NCBI GenBank assembly: GCA_903902705.1 | Contig: CAIUVX010000079.1 | Location: 1 to 64,000 of the forward strand | Reading direction: 5' to 3' | DNA length: 64,000 nt | Source: an uncultured Methylococcales bacterium | GTDB lineage: Bacteria > Pseudomonadota > Gammaproteobacteria > Methylococcales > Methylomonadaceae | Shown: positions 18,903 to 27,255 of the stretch, piece after piece | How positions within the stretch are numbered: position 1 is the first letter of the stretch | Layout: every line of letters begins with the position of its first letter | Program-made: the position numbers and the translations under genes | The notes under the pieces: generated by a model | Databases searched by the model: none | Told to the model about the DNA's origin: nothing | Seen by the model: the letters and a program-made list of their open reading frames with translations, nothing else

Positions 18903-19916
18903 ATGTCACTTAAAAAATATGGTGTGCTAAAAGGAAAAGCCATCAATAAAATTATTGGGCAAGGATCAAGCCCGCACTATGAAGTTCATCTTATCGACAA
19001 TACCACCGACTACCGTATTGCTATTAATGTGAAATCTGCTCTTGCTCCCTCAGAGTTATTGTATTTGATTGTTGATGATTTTCAGCATCCAATTCTGGCA
19101 AAATTGAGTACGCTTGCGACGGGATTTACGGCGTTGCAAAGTGTGCCGAATGCTATGGCGTTGGATTTTATACGCGGTAATTTATTTGATGCCAAACTTA
19201 TGCGCCCTTTACCACATAACGTTCCTGGCCCTGATAATGATCTTAACGAAAAAATAGATGCCTATGTGCAACGCGCCATCGGTGATGAACGTGCCAGTGT
19301 TTATGCGTTCGGTGAACGTTGGGGACCTGAAACAGTAAAAGACCAATATTTTGGCTTTCTACCAGGTAACGGTATTCATGATATTCACATGAATCAAGGT
19401 AACAGTGGAAAATTTGTTGGTGATGATGGTGTTTGGCAGGATGGCGGTTTACTGTTTCATTTTCCAAGCGTAGCGAGTGCGGGTGTTGAAACTGTGGCAG
19501 AAAAATGGGTTGCTATTTTTCTGGCTTTTCAGTCACAGTGCTGGCATACCGACGATCAAACAGGTCATTGCCTCGGTATTATTCCGCCCACTAATCCAAG
19601 TATCAAAATTGTCGCAGCACTGGTCAATCCAGAAGGTGACGATGTGGGTCATGAGACGGTTACTTTAATTAATCTTGCTCCAACTGTTGTTGATTTGTCG
19701 GGTTGGTTTATTGCCGATAAAAACAAAAACCGTTCAGTTATCGGTAATCTACTGCTGAATGCAGGAGTGACCGCTGTAGTGAAACTCGATGGCAAAGGTG
19801 CGCAGCTAGGTAATAGTGGTGGCATTATCACCCTGCTAAATCCCAAAGGTATTAAACAAGACGGTGTATCCTATACCAAAGAACAAGCACTCAGTGGCTG
19901 GACGGTGTTGTTTTGA
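18903..19916 (+). CDS. DUF2278 (YukJ-like) protein with lamin-tail domain
   Basis: 337 residues with an AGGAGG ribosome site. Residues 1-215 match DUF2278: MSLKKYGVLKGKAI, LALDFIRGNLFD, YAFGERWG and GIHDIHMNQGN are recognisable. The last 100 residues form a lamin-tail-like immunoglobulin fold (ETVTLINLAPTVVDLSGWFI...GGIITLLNPKGIKQDGVSY). The function of DUF2278 is unknown; the conserved HDIHMNQGN region looks like a possible active or metal site. Lamin-tail domains often sit next to nucleases or surface enzymes. It is probably co-transcribed with the GH13 gene. Confidence 0.85.
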   Translation: MSLKKYGVLKGKAINKIIGQGSSPHYEVHLIDNTTDYRIAINVKSALAPSELLYLIVDDFQHPILAKLSTLATGFTALQSVPNAMALDFIRGNLFDAKLMRPLPHNVPGPDNDLNEKIDAYVQRAIGDERASVYAFGERWGPETVKDQYFGFLPGNGIHDIHMNQGNSGKFVGDDGVWQDGGLLFHFPSVASAGVETVAEKWVAIFLAFQSQCWHTDDQTGHCLGIIPPTNPSIKIVAALVNPEGDDVGHETVTLINLAPTVVDLSGWFIADKNKNRSVIGNLLLNAGVTAVVKLDGKGAQLGNSGGIITLLNPKGIKQDGVSYTKEQALSGWTVLF

Positions 19917-19931
19917 AGAGTAGTGGGTTAA

Positions 19932-19965
19932 ATGACTGCCAGTCCTTTAAAGGACTGGCAGTCAT
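19932..19965. repeat. 34-bp perfect palindrome, family A copy 2
   Basis: Identical to 2536-2569. Here an outer inverted pair is also clear: AGTGGGTTAAAT just before and ATTTAACCCACT about 20 bases after, making a roughly 75-base nested hairpin (about 19922-19998) between two convergent genes. Confidence 0.9.
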
Positions 19966-20080
19966 GCTCAAAAATAAAAACAACAGATTTAACCCACTGC
20001 CTTTTGAAGAGCTATAAAAATTGCATGAGTGAAGTCAAAAATAAGTTTTTTGACTGCCGCTAGTTTTAGTCTATGTCGAA

Positions 20081-20818
20081 TTACCGATTTTGACTGGTTA
20101 TTTGTTGTGCAACCGCCGCGCTTAAACTGTTCAACTCATTGCGACCCAATGCGGGTAATTGTGACAATAAATGCCCTAGTGTCGGGCTTCCTAACGCCAG
20201 CTCAGAAGATTGAATCAACACTGTTCCCTCACCCCTAAAATCAATTTGTTTCTCTTCGCCTGATAAGGTGATGCCCGTCATGACACCTACCAATGAAAGC
20301 AAGTCATTGACGTGCGCATAATCATAGCGATATGACGGACTTGGACAATCTGCCCAGCCCAGTATTGCTTGTTCATCAACACGACAGGGTAAATCAAGAA
20401 AGTGAACAGGTCCATTACTAGAGGCAAGTATTTTGCCCGTACCCATTAAGGTTAAAAAACCAATCATGGTGGATTCTTGGCAAACAATATCTTTGGTGAA
20501 GCCCAGCAAATGCTTGGCTTTAATGGTCATATTAGCATTGTCTAAATCATAACTGGCAATGTCGTTGCCATTATCACCCAGAATTAACTGCCCATGTCCT
20601 TTGGCAATAATAAAGTGCTGAATGTAAGCGGGGGCATTGAAAGCTTCTTTAATTAAAATATCGACAACACTAGAGCCAAGGGATTCAAACTGCAATTGTC
20701 CGTAAAAGGCGACCATTTTTCCTTTACGGATAAAAATTTCTTCTTCCACATCCACGACAAAGGCGAAACGACTCAAATTGTCGTTTTTAGGTAAAGTATT
20801 AGGATTATAGCTAGTCAT
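20081..20818 (-). CDS. AIM24-family protein 1 (longest, last in operon)
   Basis: 245 residues. The beta-rich AIM24/TIGR00266-type fold is recognisable from EEIFIRKGKMVAFYGQLQFE, HFIIAKGHGQLILGDNG and the C-terminal FRGEGTVLIQSSE. Compared with its two neighbours it has a longer C-terminal tail rich in Leu/Ala (GHLLSQLPALGRNELNSLSAAVAQQ). The biochemical role of bacterial AIM24 proteins is not established; they commonly appear in several copies and near stress-response genes. It starts two bases from the preceding gene, so it belongs to the 22967-20081 operon. Confidence 0.8.
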   Translation of the reverse strand: MTSYNPNTLPKNDNLSRFAFVVDVEEEIFIRKGKMVAFYGQLQFESLGSSVVDILIKEAFNAPAYIQHFIIAKGHGQLILGDNGNDIASYDLDNANMTIKAKHLLGFTKDIVCQESTMIGFLTLMGTGKILASSNGPVHFLDLPCRVDEQAILGWADCPSPSYRYDYAHVNDLLSLVGVMTGITLSGEEKQIDFRGEGTVLIQSSELALGSPTLGHLLSQLPALGRNELNSLSAAVAQQITSQNR

Positions 20819-20820
20819 GA

Positions 20821-21462
20821 TTAACGCTCGCTTGCTTGAATGTAAACAGTCCCCTGCCCTGTGAACTTAACTTGATAGGATTCACCCGAAGCCTGACCAA
20901 TGAGATTTTTCCAATTAAGATCAGTGACAATGTTGGAACTCAACTCGCCTTTATGAGCAATATAGGCATCGGGATCAACAAATACGGGTTGTTGCGGGGT
21001 AACAGGCAGACCGATGGCATTACCATCCGATAAAATGGCAATCTCGCCTGTGCCTTGTAGTGTGGTGGTAAACAAACCCTGACCACTGACTGCACCACGC
21101 AAAATCCCCTGCACTCCGCCTTGATTACCCAAAAACATTGTTCCAGTGCGCAAGCGTGCATCAAACGCCAATAAGGTGTCACTTTCAACAAACACGGTTT
21201 CATTCACCACCTGAATAATACTGACAAAAAAACCGTTGTAACCGTAATACACTGTGCCTGTGCCTTCTGCCACCATCAGCGCGTAACCTTCGCTGGTTAA
21301 GACTCGCATGGCAAAATCTTGCACACCATTGCCCGCGAGAAAAGAACGCCTAAAAACAACATTGCCCTGATAAGAAATCATCGCGCCTTTTTTGGCAAAC
21401 ACTGCCTCGCCATTTAGCGAGACTTCCATCAATTTTTCATTAATTTGCTGATACCTTGGCAT
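20821..21462 (-). CDS. AIM24-family protein 2
   Basis: 213 residues, closely similar to the 21473 gene: both share EVSLNGE/EVDLHNE near the start, KGAMISYQG, GTGTVYYG, GLFTTTLQGTGEIAIL, LFVDPDAYI and the end SYQVKFTGQGTVYIQASER. This is a tandem duplication of one ancestral gene. A good AAGGAG ribosome site precedes the ATG. No signal peptide or membrane segment. Confidence 0.85.
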   Translation of the reverse strand: MPRYQQINEKLMEVSLNGEAVFAKKGAMISYQGNVVFRRSFLAGNGVQDFAMRVLTSEGYALMVAEGTGTVYYGYNGFFVSIIQVVNETVFVESDTLLAFDARLRTGTMFLGNQGGVQGILRGAVSGQGLFTTTLQGTGEIAILSDGNAIGLPVTPQQPVFVDPDAYIAHKGELSSNIVTDLNWKNLIGQASGESYQVKFTGQGTVYIQASER

Positions 21463-21472
21463 TGCAAGCTCC

Positions 21473-22090
21473 TTAGCGTTCGGCAGGTTGAATGTAAACT
21501 ACGCCCTGCCCTGTGAACTTGAATTGATAGGATTCTCCCGATGCCTCACCAATCATATTGCGCCAGTTGACATCAAAAACAAATTCTTGGCTGATATTGC
21601 CCTTGTAACCAATGAACGCATCAGGATCAACAAACAACGGATATTTTGGATCAACTTCGAGGGTAATCAGATTGCCGTGCGAAAAAACAGCGAGATTGCC
21701 ATACCCTTCTATGGTGGTGGTAAATAGCCCCTGCCCCGATGTTGCACCACGCAAACCAGCAAACGTAGTATTCGTCTTAAGGCTGTCATCGTAAGCCAGC
21801 AAACTGCTACTTTCGATAAATAATTTCTCATTAACCAACGGAATAACGGTAATTTCTGCGGCATTGTGGGCAAAAAATACCGTACCATTCCCCGTTGTTT
21901 GCATTAATGACAGTCCTTCATTCGTCACTTTACGCTTTAGCGCACCGAATAAACCTTCACCGCCTAACAGTGATTTCTCAAATTTCATCGTCCCCATGTA
22001 GCCAACCATCGCACCTGAAATAGCCATGACTTTTTCGTTATGCAAATCGACTTCTAACAAGCGATCTGTATTTATTCTGAAATTACTCAT
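21473..22090 (-). CDS. AIM24-family protein 3
   Basis: 205 residues of the AIM24/TIGR00266-type beta fold, first of the three. Motifs: SGAMVGYMGTMKFEKSLLGG, GNGTVFFAHN, GLFTTTIEGYGNLAVFSHGN, and the closing KFTGQGVVYIQPAER. AAGGAA ribosome site at good spacing. It follows the cyclic-nucleotide-binding protein by 31 bases and precedes copy 2 by 10 bases, so the three AIM24 genes and that sensor form one transcription unit. Confidence 0.85.
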   Translation of the reverse strand: MSNFRINTDRLLEVDLHNEKVMAISGAMVGYMGTMKFEKSLLGGEGLFGALKRKVTNEGLSLMQTTGNGTVFFAHNAAEITVIPLVNEKLFIESSSLLAYDDSLKTNTTFAGLRGATSGQGLFTTTIEGYGNLAVFSHGNLITLEVDPKYPLFVDPDAFIGYKGNISQEFVFDVNWRNMIGEASGESYQFKFTGQGVVYIQPAER

Positions 22091-22121
22091 TAAAATATTC
22101 CTTTGACCAATGATTAGATAG

Positions 22122-22967
22122 TTAAGCGCGTATAGGCAAACGTGAAATTAACACCCGCAGTAGTGATACTCCAAAAGCAGGTAGTGTTTGAGCCAGTTCA
22201 AGAAGTGTTTGCCGATTGATAGCAAGTAACGAACAGCGTGTTTCAGCTACTACACTTGCCGTCCGCGAATGTTGAGCTACCAGTGCAATTTCACCCACTA
22301 TATCGCCCGCTCCACTTCGTCCGACAACGTTATCGCCAACACTTATTGTCATAGTGCCATCAAGAACCACATACATCAATGATGCAGCCGCACCTTTTTG
22401 AAAAATTACGCGCTTTTCAGGCACAACCGTAAGCGCAGTTTCTCCAAGTGTGCTTCTTAAATCATTGAGCATTTTGGCACTCAATACAGCATCTTTTTTA
22501 GTGTCTCTATGTTTAGTAGGCAAGGAAGCCCCTTTTTTTTCAATACTTTTCTCAGCACCTGTTTTCTGTAAATACTTGACTAAGCCATCCATAAGCATAA
22601 ACAAAAACTCTGGCTTTTTCTTAAGACTAGCCACAAGTTGCTTTTCGCTAAGCGATAGTAGCTTACAGGAAGTATTAGCGATAGCAGTGGCATTATTCCT
22701 TGAGTAAGGAGTGAATTCACCAAATATTTCGCCTGACTCAATATTGATAATATCTCCAAAGTCTGTTTGAATAGCTACGCTACCATCCACTAATAAATAG
22801 ATTTTATCGGCTTGCAAGAAGGGTAAAAAACTAGACTGTCCCTGCACAAAAAACTTTTCCCCATCCTTAACTGACTCCAATTTGCCAACCAGTTTAAAAA
22901 ACTCAAGCGCAGCATCAGGGTCGTAAGTCGTGTTATATTCAGATTTTTCTTGATTCGACATATTCAT
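22122..22967 (-). CDS. Protein with two cyclic-nucleotide-binding domains
   Basis: 281 residues. Two beta-roll cNMP domains (about 25-130 and 155-275) without a DNA-binding domain. The second keeps the binding signature GDIVGEIALVAQHSRTASV, including the arginine that holds the phosphate. The first has IFGEFTPYSRNNATAIA without it, so probably only the second binds nucleotide. Between them is a Lys-rich linker (KKGASLPTKHRDTKKD). It leads an operon with three AIM24 proteins, suggesting a cyclic-nucleotide-sensing module, which is inference. Confidence 0.85.
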   Translation of the reverse strand: MNMSNQEKSEYNTTYDPDAALEFFKLVGKLESVKDGEKFFVQGQSSFLPFLQADKIYLLVDGSVAIQTDFGDIINIESGEIFGEFTPYSRNNATAIANTSCKLLSLSEKQLVASLKKKPEFLFMLMDGLVKYLQKTGAEKSIEKKGASLPTKHRDTKKDAVLSAKMLNDLRSTLGETALTVVPEKRVIFQKGAAASLMYVVLDGTMTISVGDNVVGRSGAGDIVGEIALVAQHSRTASVVAETRCSLLAINRQTLLELAQTLPAFGVSLLRVLISRLPIRA

Positions 22968-23080
22968 TATGACCTTTATATCTTAATGTGGTCGCCGCGC
23001 CGTGTGGCACAGTTCCACTAGGGGTATTGTTTTAGTTTAATGATTTCATTTCAATTTACTAATCTTTTTTACAAATACCG

Positions 23081-24886
23081 TTATTGGTTACGACCATACT
23101 GATACTTAAATTTACGTCTTAACAAGCCAGCTGGATCATCAGGAATACGGTTTAGCCATTGCTCATTGGCTTGTTGTTTTTCATTTTTTGCTGACGAGTC
23201 GGCGGGTTTGGCTTGTTGTGCTGCTTGTTTTTTGGTTTCGTCTTTTTTCTGTTCAGCTGGCTGCTCGGTTTTTGATTGCTCTTTTGGCTTAGAATCTTCT
23301 TGTTGCTCTAGTTGTTCCTGCCCTTTTTCTTGCTTTTGGTTTTTTTGTTGTTCATCCGATTGCTGTTCTTGTTGCTCAGATTGTTGGTTTTTTTGTGAAT
23401 CTTGCTGTTGTTGCGATTGTGAGTCTTTATTTTCAGATGATTGTTGCGTGTCCGATTTTTCTTGTTCTTTATTTTGATCGGATTTTTGCTGTTTGTCTTG
23501 GTCTTGTTTGGGCGGTTGTTTTTCCAGCTCTTTTTCTACTAACTCTTTGTTATATTTAGCATCATCATGGTTTGGATTCAGATTCAAGGCTTGTTGATAA
23601 GCGGCGATAGCTTCTTCTAATTTCCCAGCTTGCGCGAGCGCGTTGCCTTGATTGTAAATATTATCAGCGGTTTGTTCTGTTTGCGTTTGATAGGTTTTTA
23701 AAGCTTTTTCATACTCGCCCGCTTGATAATGCGCGGCGGCTTGCCAGTTTGGGTTTTCAAATTTCTCTGCGGCTTTGGCATAATCGCCTTGTTGATAGGC
23801 TTTCAGTGCTTGTTGATCTGGGCGTTGCCATAAATCTTGCCATTCAAACGCATAGCTGTTTTTGGGTAGCGGTAATAACACCAATAAAGCTACGCATAAT
23901 AAACCTTTTCTAAAAAATAACGCAGCCAACGGTAACACCAATAACAATAACCACGCGCCCTGGTCGTTCCATTGTTCCAACATCATGTCATTATCGGCTT
24001 TGCCTTGTTGTATGGGCTTATCAAAGGCGTTTAATAGTGACTTTATGTCTTCATCATCGGCAGTTAGAGTTTGATAAAGTCCGTGTCCTGTTTGGGCTAA
24101 GCTACTTAAGTTAGCTACATTCAATTTGGTGACGACAATTGAACCTTGATCGTCTTTTAAAAATCCACCTTCGGGTAACGCGATAGGTGCGCCGTCTTCT
24201 GTACCTACCCCTAAAACGGATAATTGAAAGTTAGCCAGTTTTTTTACCGTGGACAAGGTGGTATTCATTTCAACGGTATCGGTAATTAATAAAATCTGCC
24301 CAGTTTGTAAGCCCGCTTGTTTAAACAAGGCAACGGCTTTTTCTAATGCAGCGGCAGTATTATTACCCTGACTGGGCATAATATCGGTGGCCAACGCCGC
24401 TAATTGGCTATCGATGGTATTAGTATCATCGGTGAGCGGAGTCACAGTAAACGCATCGCCTGAGTAAACGATTAGAGCAGTTTGTCCGTCTTTACGTTGT
24501 TTTAAAATATCGGCAATTTTGTAGCGGGCAATGGTTAAACGACTGGGTTTAATGTCAGCGGCATCCATTGATGTTGATAAATTTAACGCAATCACTAAAG
24601 CAGCATCATTTCTAAACGCAGGCGATGGTAAACGCTGCCAAGTGGGTCCTGCTAAAGCAATAATCATCAATAAGGTACTGATAACACCTAGCGTCAACCA
24701 TAGTCTACTTTGATTAACGGTTTTATCTTGCAATAAAAAAGGCAGTAATTCGGCATCACAACACGCAGTCCAATTTCCACGATTGAGCTTGTTGCGTAAC
24801 ATTAATACCGAGATAACGACGGCGGGTAATATCGCCAACAACCAGTACGGTCTAATAAAATGAAAGTCCGCTAGATTCATGACCAC
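23081..24886 (-). CDS. VWA-TPR membrane protein (BatB/BatC fusion)
   Basis: 601 residues. Two N-terminal membrane helices, a von Willebrand A domain (about 95-290), another helix pair near 310-345, two or three TPR units (QQGDYAKAAEKF, YNQGNALAQAGKLEEAIAAY), then a long Gln/Lys/Glu/Ser-rich stretch and the conserved end DDPAGLLRRKFKYQYGRNQ. The metal-site motif reads LNLSTSMDA (Asn102, Ser104, Ser106), so the usual Asp of DxSxS is Asn. The other Bat protein has a normal site. The operon links it to a MoxR ATPase, the usual setting of Bat systems in envelope stress or complex assembly. The Cys/Ser-rich plus-strand ORF at 23166 is a shadow of the Q-rich region. Confidence 0.88.
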   Translation of the reverse strand: MVMNLADFHFIRPYWLLAILPAVVISVLMLRNKLNRGNWTACCDAELLPFLLQDKTVNQSRLWLTLGVISTLLMIIALAGPTWQRLPSPAFRNDAALVIALNLSTSMDAADIKPSRLTIARYKIADILKQRKDGQTALIVYSGDAFTVTPLTDDTNTIDSQLAALATDIMPSQGNNTAAALEKAVALFKQAGLQTGQILLITDTVEMNTTLSTVKKLANFQLSVLGVGTEDGAPIALPEGGFLKDDQGSIVVTKLNVANLSSLAQTGHGLYQTLTADDEDIKSLLNAFDKPIQQGKADNDMMLEQWNDQGAWLLLLVLPLAALFFRKGLLCVALLVLLPLPKNSYAFEWQDLWQRPDQQALKAYQQGDYAKAAEKFENPNWQAAAHYQAGEYEKALKTYQTQTEQTADNIYNQGNALAQAGKLEEAIAAYQQALNLNPNHDDAKYNKELVEKELEKQPPKQDQDKQQKSDQNKEQEKSDTQQSSENKDSQSQQQQDSQKNQQSEQQEQQSDEQQKNQKQEKGQEQLEQQEDSKPKEQSKTEQPAEQKKDETKKQAAQQAKPADSSAKNEKQQANEQWLNRIPDDPAGLLRRKFKYQYGRNQ

Positions 24887-25857
24887 CTCAGTTTTGAACC
24901 ACTCAAAAATGCCACTAGCCCCAAGGCAAATGCTAGGGGGTACATATACAATTCAGTGCGGGGTCGAAAATATTGTTTATCTTTTTCTACGGGTTCAAGC
25001 TCATCTAAGCGCATATAAATATTATTGAGTTCATCGGTATTTTTGGCGCGATAATAATAACCGCCTGTGCTTTCGGCAATTTTAATAAGGGTTTTTTCAT
25101 CTAAATCCAGCGACGGATTGACTTTACGATTACCAAATAAACTGGGTACTAACATTTCATCAGCACCAATACCGATGGTATAAATTTTTAGCTTATTCGC
25201 CGCTGCTAATTCAGCAGCTTTTAAGGGTGTGACTTCGCCCGCCGTATTCGCGCCATCGGTTAATAAAATTAACACATGACTGTTATCAGGTTGATTTTTA
25301 AGCCGCTTAACTGCTAAACCGATAGCATCACCTATCGCAGTATTATCACCTGCCAAACCAATCACCGCTTCATCCAATAAAGTCTGCACAGTTTTACGAT
25401 CAAAAGTGAGCGGGGTTTGTAAATAGGCTTGTGTACCAAATAAAATCAGCCCAATACGGTCACTAACACGGCGATTAATAAAGTCGCTGGCAATCGCTTT
25501 AATGGCGGTAAGTCGATCCACTGGGCGTTTATTGAGCATAAAATCCTGTGCTTCCATACTGCGAGATAAATCCACCGCCATCATTAAATCGCGTCCACTA
25601 ATCGCTTGTTCAATAGGTTCACCTAACCATTGCGGTCTAGCGCAAGCAAGCACTAACAATATCCAAGCGACCGTTGCTAACCACAATCCCCATGAATTAA
25701 CTTTTAATGTTGCTTGGGTTTGTAACTCCGCAATGTCGTTTAAAAACGGCACTTTCAACGCCGCCTGTTCGACAGGATTACACACGGGCAACAACCAGCG
25801 TACTAATAACGGTAACGGTAAGGCAAGCAATGCCCAGAGCCATACAAAATGAATCAT
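24877..25857 (-). CDS. VWA membrane protein (BatA-like)
   Basis: 326 residues: two N-terminal membrane helices, a VWA domain with an intact DxSxS site (AVDLSRSMEAQDF, Asp96/Ser98/Ser100), the later Thr/Asp positions (LLTDGANTAGEV), and a C-terminal helix (YPLAFALGLVAFLSG). It overlaps the next Bat gene by 10 bases and the upstream DUF4381 gene by 4, so translation is coupled along the operon. By family it is a periplasm-facing, membrane-anchored metal-binding partner of MoxR. Confidence 0.9.
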   Translation of the reverse strand: MIHFVWLWALLALPLPLLVRWLLPVCNPVEQAALKVPFLNDIAELQTQATLKVNSWGLWLATVAWILLVLACARPQWLGEPIEQAISGRDLMMAVDLSRSMEAQDFMLNKRPVDRLTAIKAIASDFINRRVSDRIGLILFGTQAYLQTPLTFDRKTVQTLLDEAVIGLAGDNTAIGDAIGLAVKRLKNQPDNSHVLILLTDGANTAGEVTPLKAAELAAANKLKIYTIGIGADEMLVPSLFGNRKVNPSLDLDEKTLIKIAESTGGYYYRAKNTDELNNIYMRLDELEPVEKDKQYFRPRTELYMYPLAFALGLVAFLSGSKLRWS

Positions 25858-26321
25858 GATTTTTTTTGTGCTTTCAGCCAGTCTTCACACAGACTGATGA
25901 GTTGAAAAATTTCTTGTTCCGAGGGCGGCGATTTTCGATAAGGTGCATCTGCTAAACACCGCCCTGCCCCTTTGGTAAACGGTGCATCGTTTAATGAACC
26001 ATCCAGAAAGGCTAACCACGCTTGCCCCGTCAAACTTGCCGTTTGTGCGCGTGGTGCAACGCTGATCGCTACCCGCCGTAGCAACGCAGATAGCTCTACG
26101 AGCTTTTCGCTATTATTCGCCGTGCTATTTTTAATGGTATTCAAAAGTTTTTTTGCTGTTTTAAGCGAAGTCTTGCGGGTCAGGCGTTGATAGCACCAAT
26201 ACAAAAACATCAAAAGCAAAGGAATCAATACAACTAGCAACCACCAACCAAACGCTGGCGGAAACCAGCCGATAGCGTCGGGTAGATGCAAGTCTTTAAG
26301 CGGGAGTTGAGTTGGCTGCAT
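25854..26321 (-). CDS. DUF4381 membrane protein of the MoxR/Bat operon
   Basis: 155 residues. The N-terminus LKDLHLPDAIGWFPPAFGWWLL followed by a single membrane helix is the DUF4381 signature; the rest is a soluble helical domain (LVELSALLRRVAISVAPRAQTASLTGQAWLAFLDG). Found between DUF58 and BatA as is usual for the family. Function unknown, presumably a scaffold for the VWA proteins. Confidence 0.88.
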   Translation of the reverse strand: MQPTQLPLKDLHLPDAIGWFPPAFGWWLLVVLIPLLLMFLYWCYQRLTRKTSLKTAKKLLNTIKNSTANNSEKLVELSALLRRVAISVAPRAQTASLTGQAWLAFLDGSLNDAPFTKGAGRCLADAPYRKSPPSEQEIFQLISLCEDWLKAQKKS

Positions 26322-26334
26322 AGTTATTGTTAAG

Positions 26335-27255
26335 TCATCGTAAGCATTGAATAGGATCGTCTGCGGTACTGCATTGTATAAAAGTTAAGCCGCGCTTTTT
26401 TGCAAACTGCTGTAATCGTTCTAGTCGTTGTTCAAAATGCTGGTGATAGGTTAATAAGCGTTGCTGATCGCTGGCATCGATAAGTACATCACGCTCGCCA
26501 TCGGTAAATCGATAGCGACCTTGGCTGGGTAAATTATTTTCCAGTGGGTCATAAATAAAAATTAACACCACTTCACAATGTTGTGACAATTTAGCCAGAT
26601 GCACTTCTGACGCATCATTGATGCCGCGAAAATCGCTGATTATAGTCACCAAACTACCAGGGTGAGCGTGCTGTGTTAGTCGGGCGAGTACATGATCTAA
26701 GGTAATGACTGGCACGTTTTCGACTGGTTTTTCAGAGTCATTACCACTGACTAGGGTACTTAAAAAACGCAATACCGCGTGTCTGCCATTTTGTGGTTTT
26801 AATTCGCGGCAACTTGTGTCAGAAAAAAATTGTCCTCCAATACGATCGCCTTGGTGTTGCGCTGCCCACGCTAACAATCCTGCTAATTTAGCCGCTAATA
26901 CCGATTTAAAAACCCCACGGGTGGCAAAGTGCATGGTGAGGCGGTTATCGACAGAAATAAATACGGGGCGTTCACGTTCTTCTCGAAACACTTTGGTTTG
27001 AACTTTTCCTGTCCGTGCGGTAACGTGCCAATCGATATTGCGTATATCATCCCCTGCTTGATACGCACGCACTTCTTGAAATTCCATACCGCGACTTTTG
27101 AAGTGCGATAAATAACCGCCGCTGGTTTGCGCACGAATAGAGCTGCGTTTTAGATTTAAGCTTGCCGCAGGTTTTGCCAGATTAATCAAAGTTTTTAGCG
27201 AGATAAAAACCCGTTCACTGGCATCAATATTTGTTTTTTTTAACATGGTACTCAA
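26335..27255 (-). CDS. DUF58 protein of the MoxR/Bat operon
   Basis: 306 residues. The DUF58 core is clear: GGYLSHFKSRGMEFQEVRAYQAGDDIRNIDWHVTARTG, followed by VFREERERPVFISVD, a VWA-like fold. It has no membrane segment. It overlaps the moxR gene by four bases (GTACCATG context), so it is co-translated. Confidence 0.9.
   Translation of the reverse strand: MSTMLKKTNIDASERVFISLKTLINLAKPAASLNLKRSSIRAQTSGGYLSHFKSRGMEFQEVRAYQAGDDIRNIDWHVTARTGKVQTKVFREERERPVFISVDNRLTMHFATRGVFKSVLAAKLAGLLAWAAQHQGDRIGGQFFSDTSCRELKPQNGRHAVLRFLSTLVSGNDSEKPVENVPVITLDHVLARLTQHAHPGSLVTIISDFRGINDASEVHLAKLSQHCEVVLIFIYDPLENNLPSQGRYRFTDGERDVLIDASDQQRLLTYHQHFEQRLERLQQFAKKRGLTFIQCSTADDPIQCLR

Noticed and set aside
23166-23477. 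Plus-strand Cys/Ser-rich ORF
   Set aside because: Antisense of the Gln/Lys-rich region of the VWA-TPR gene; no ribosome site, biased composition explained by the shadow.
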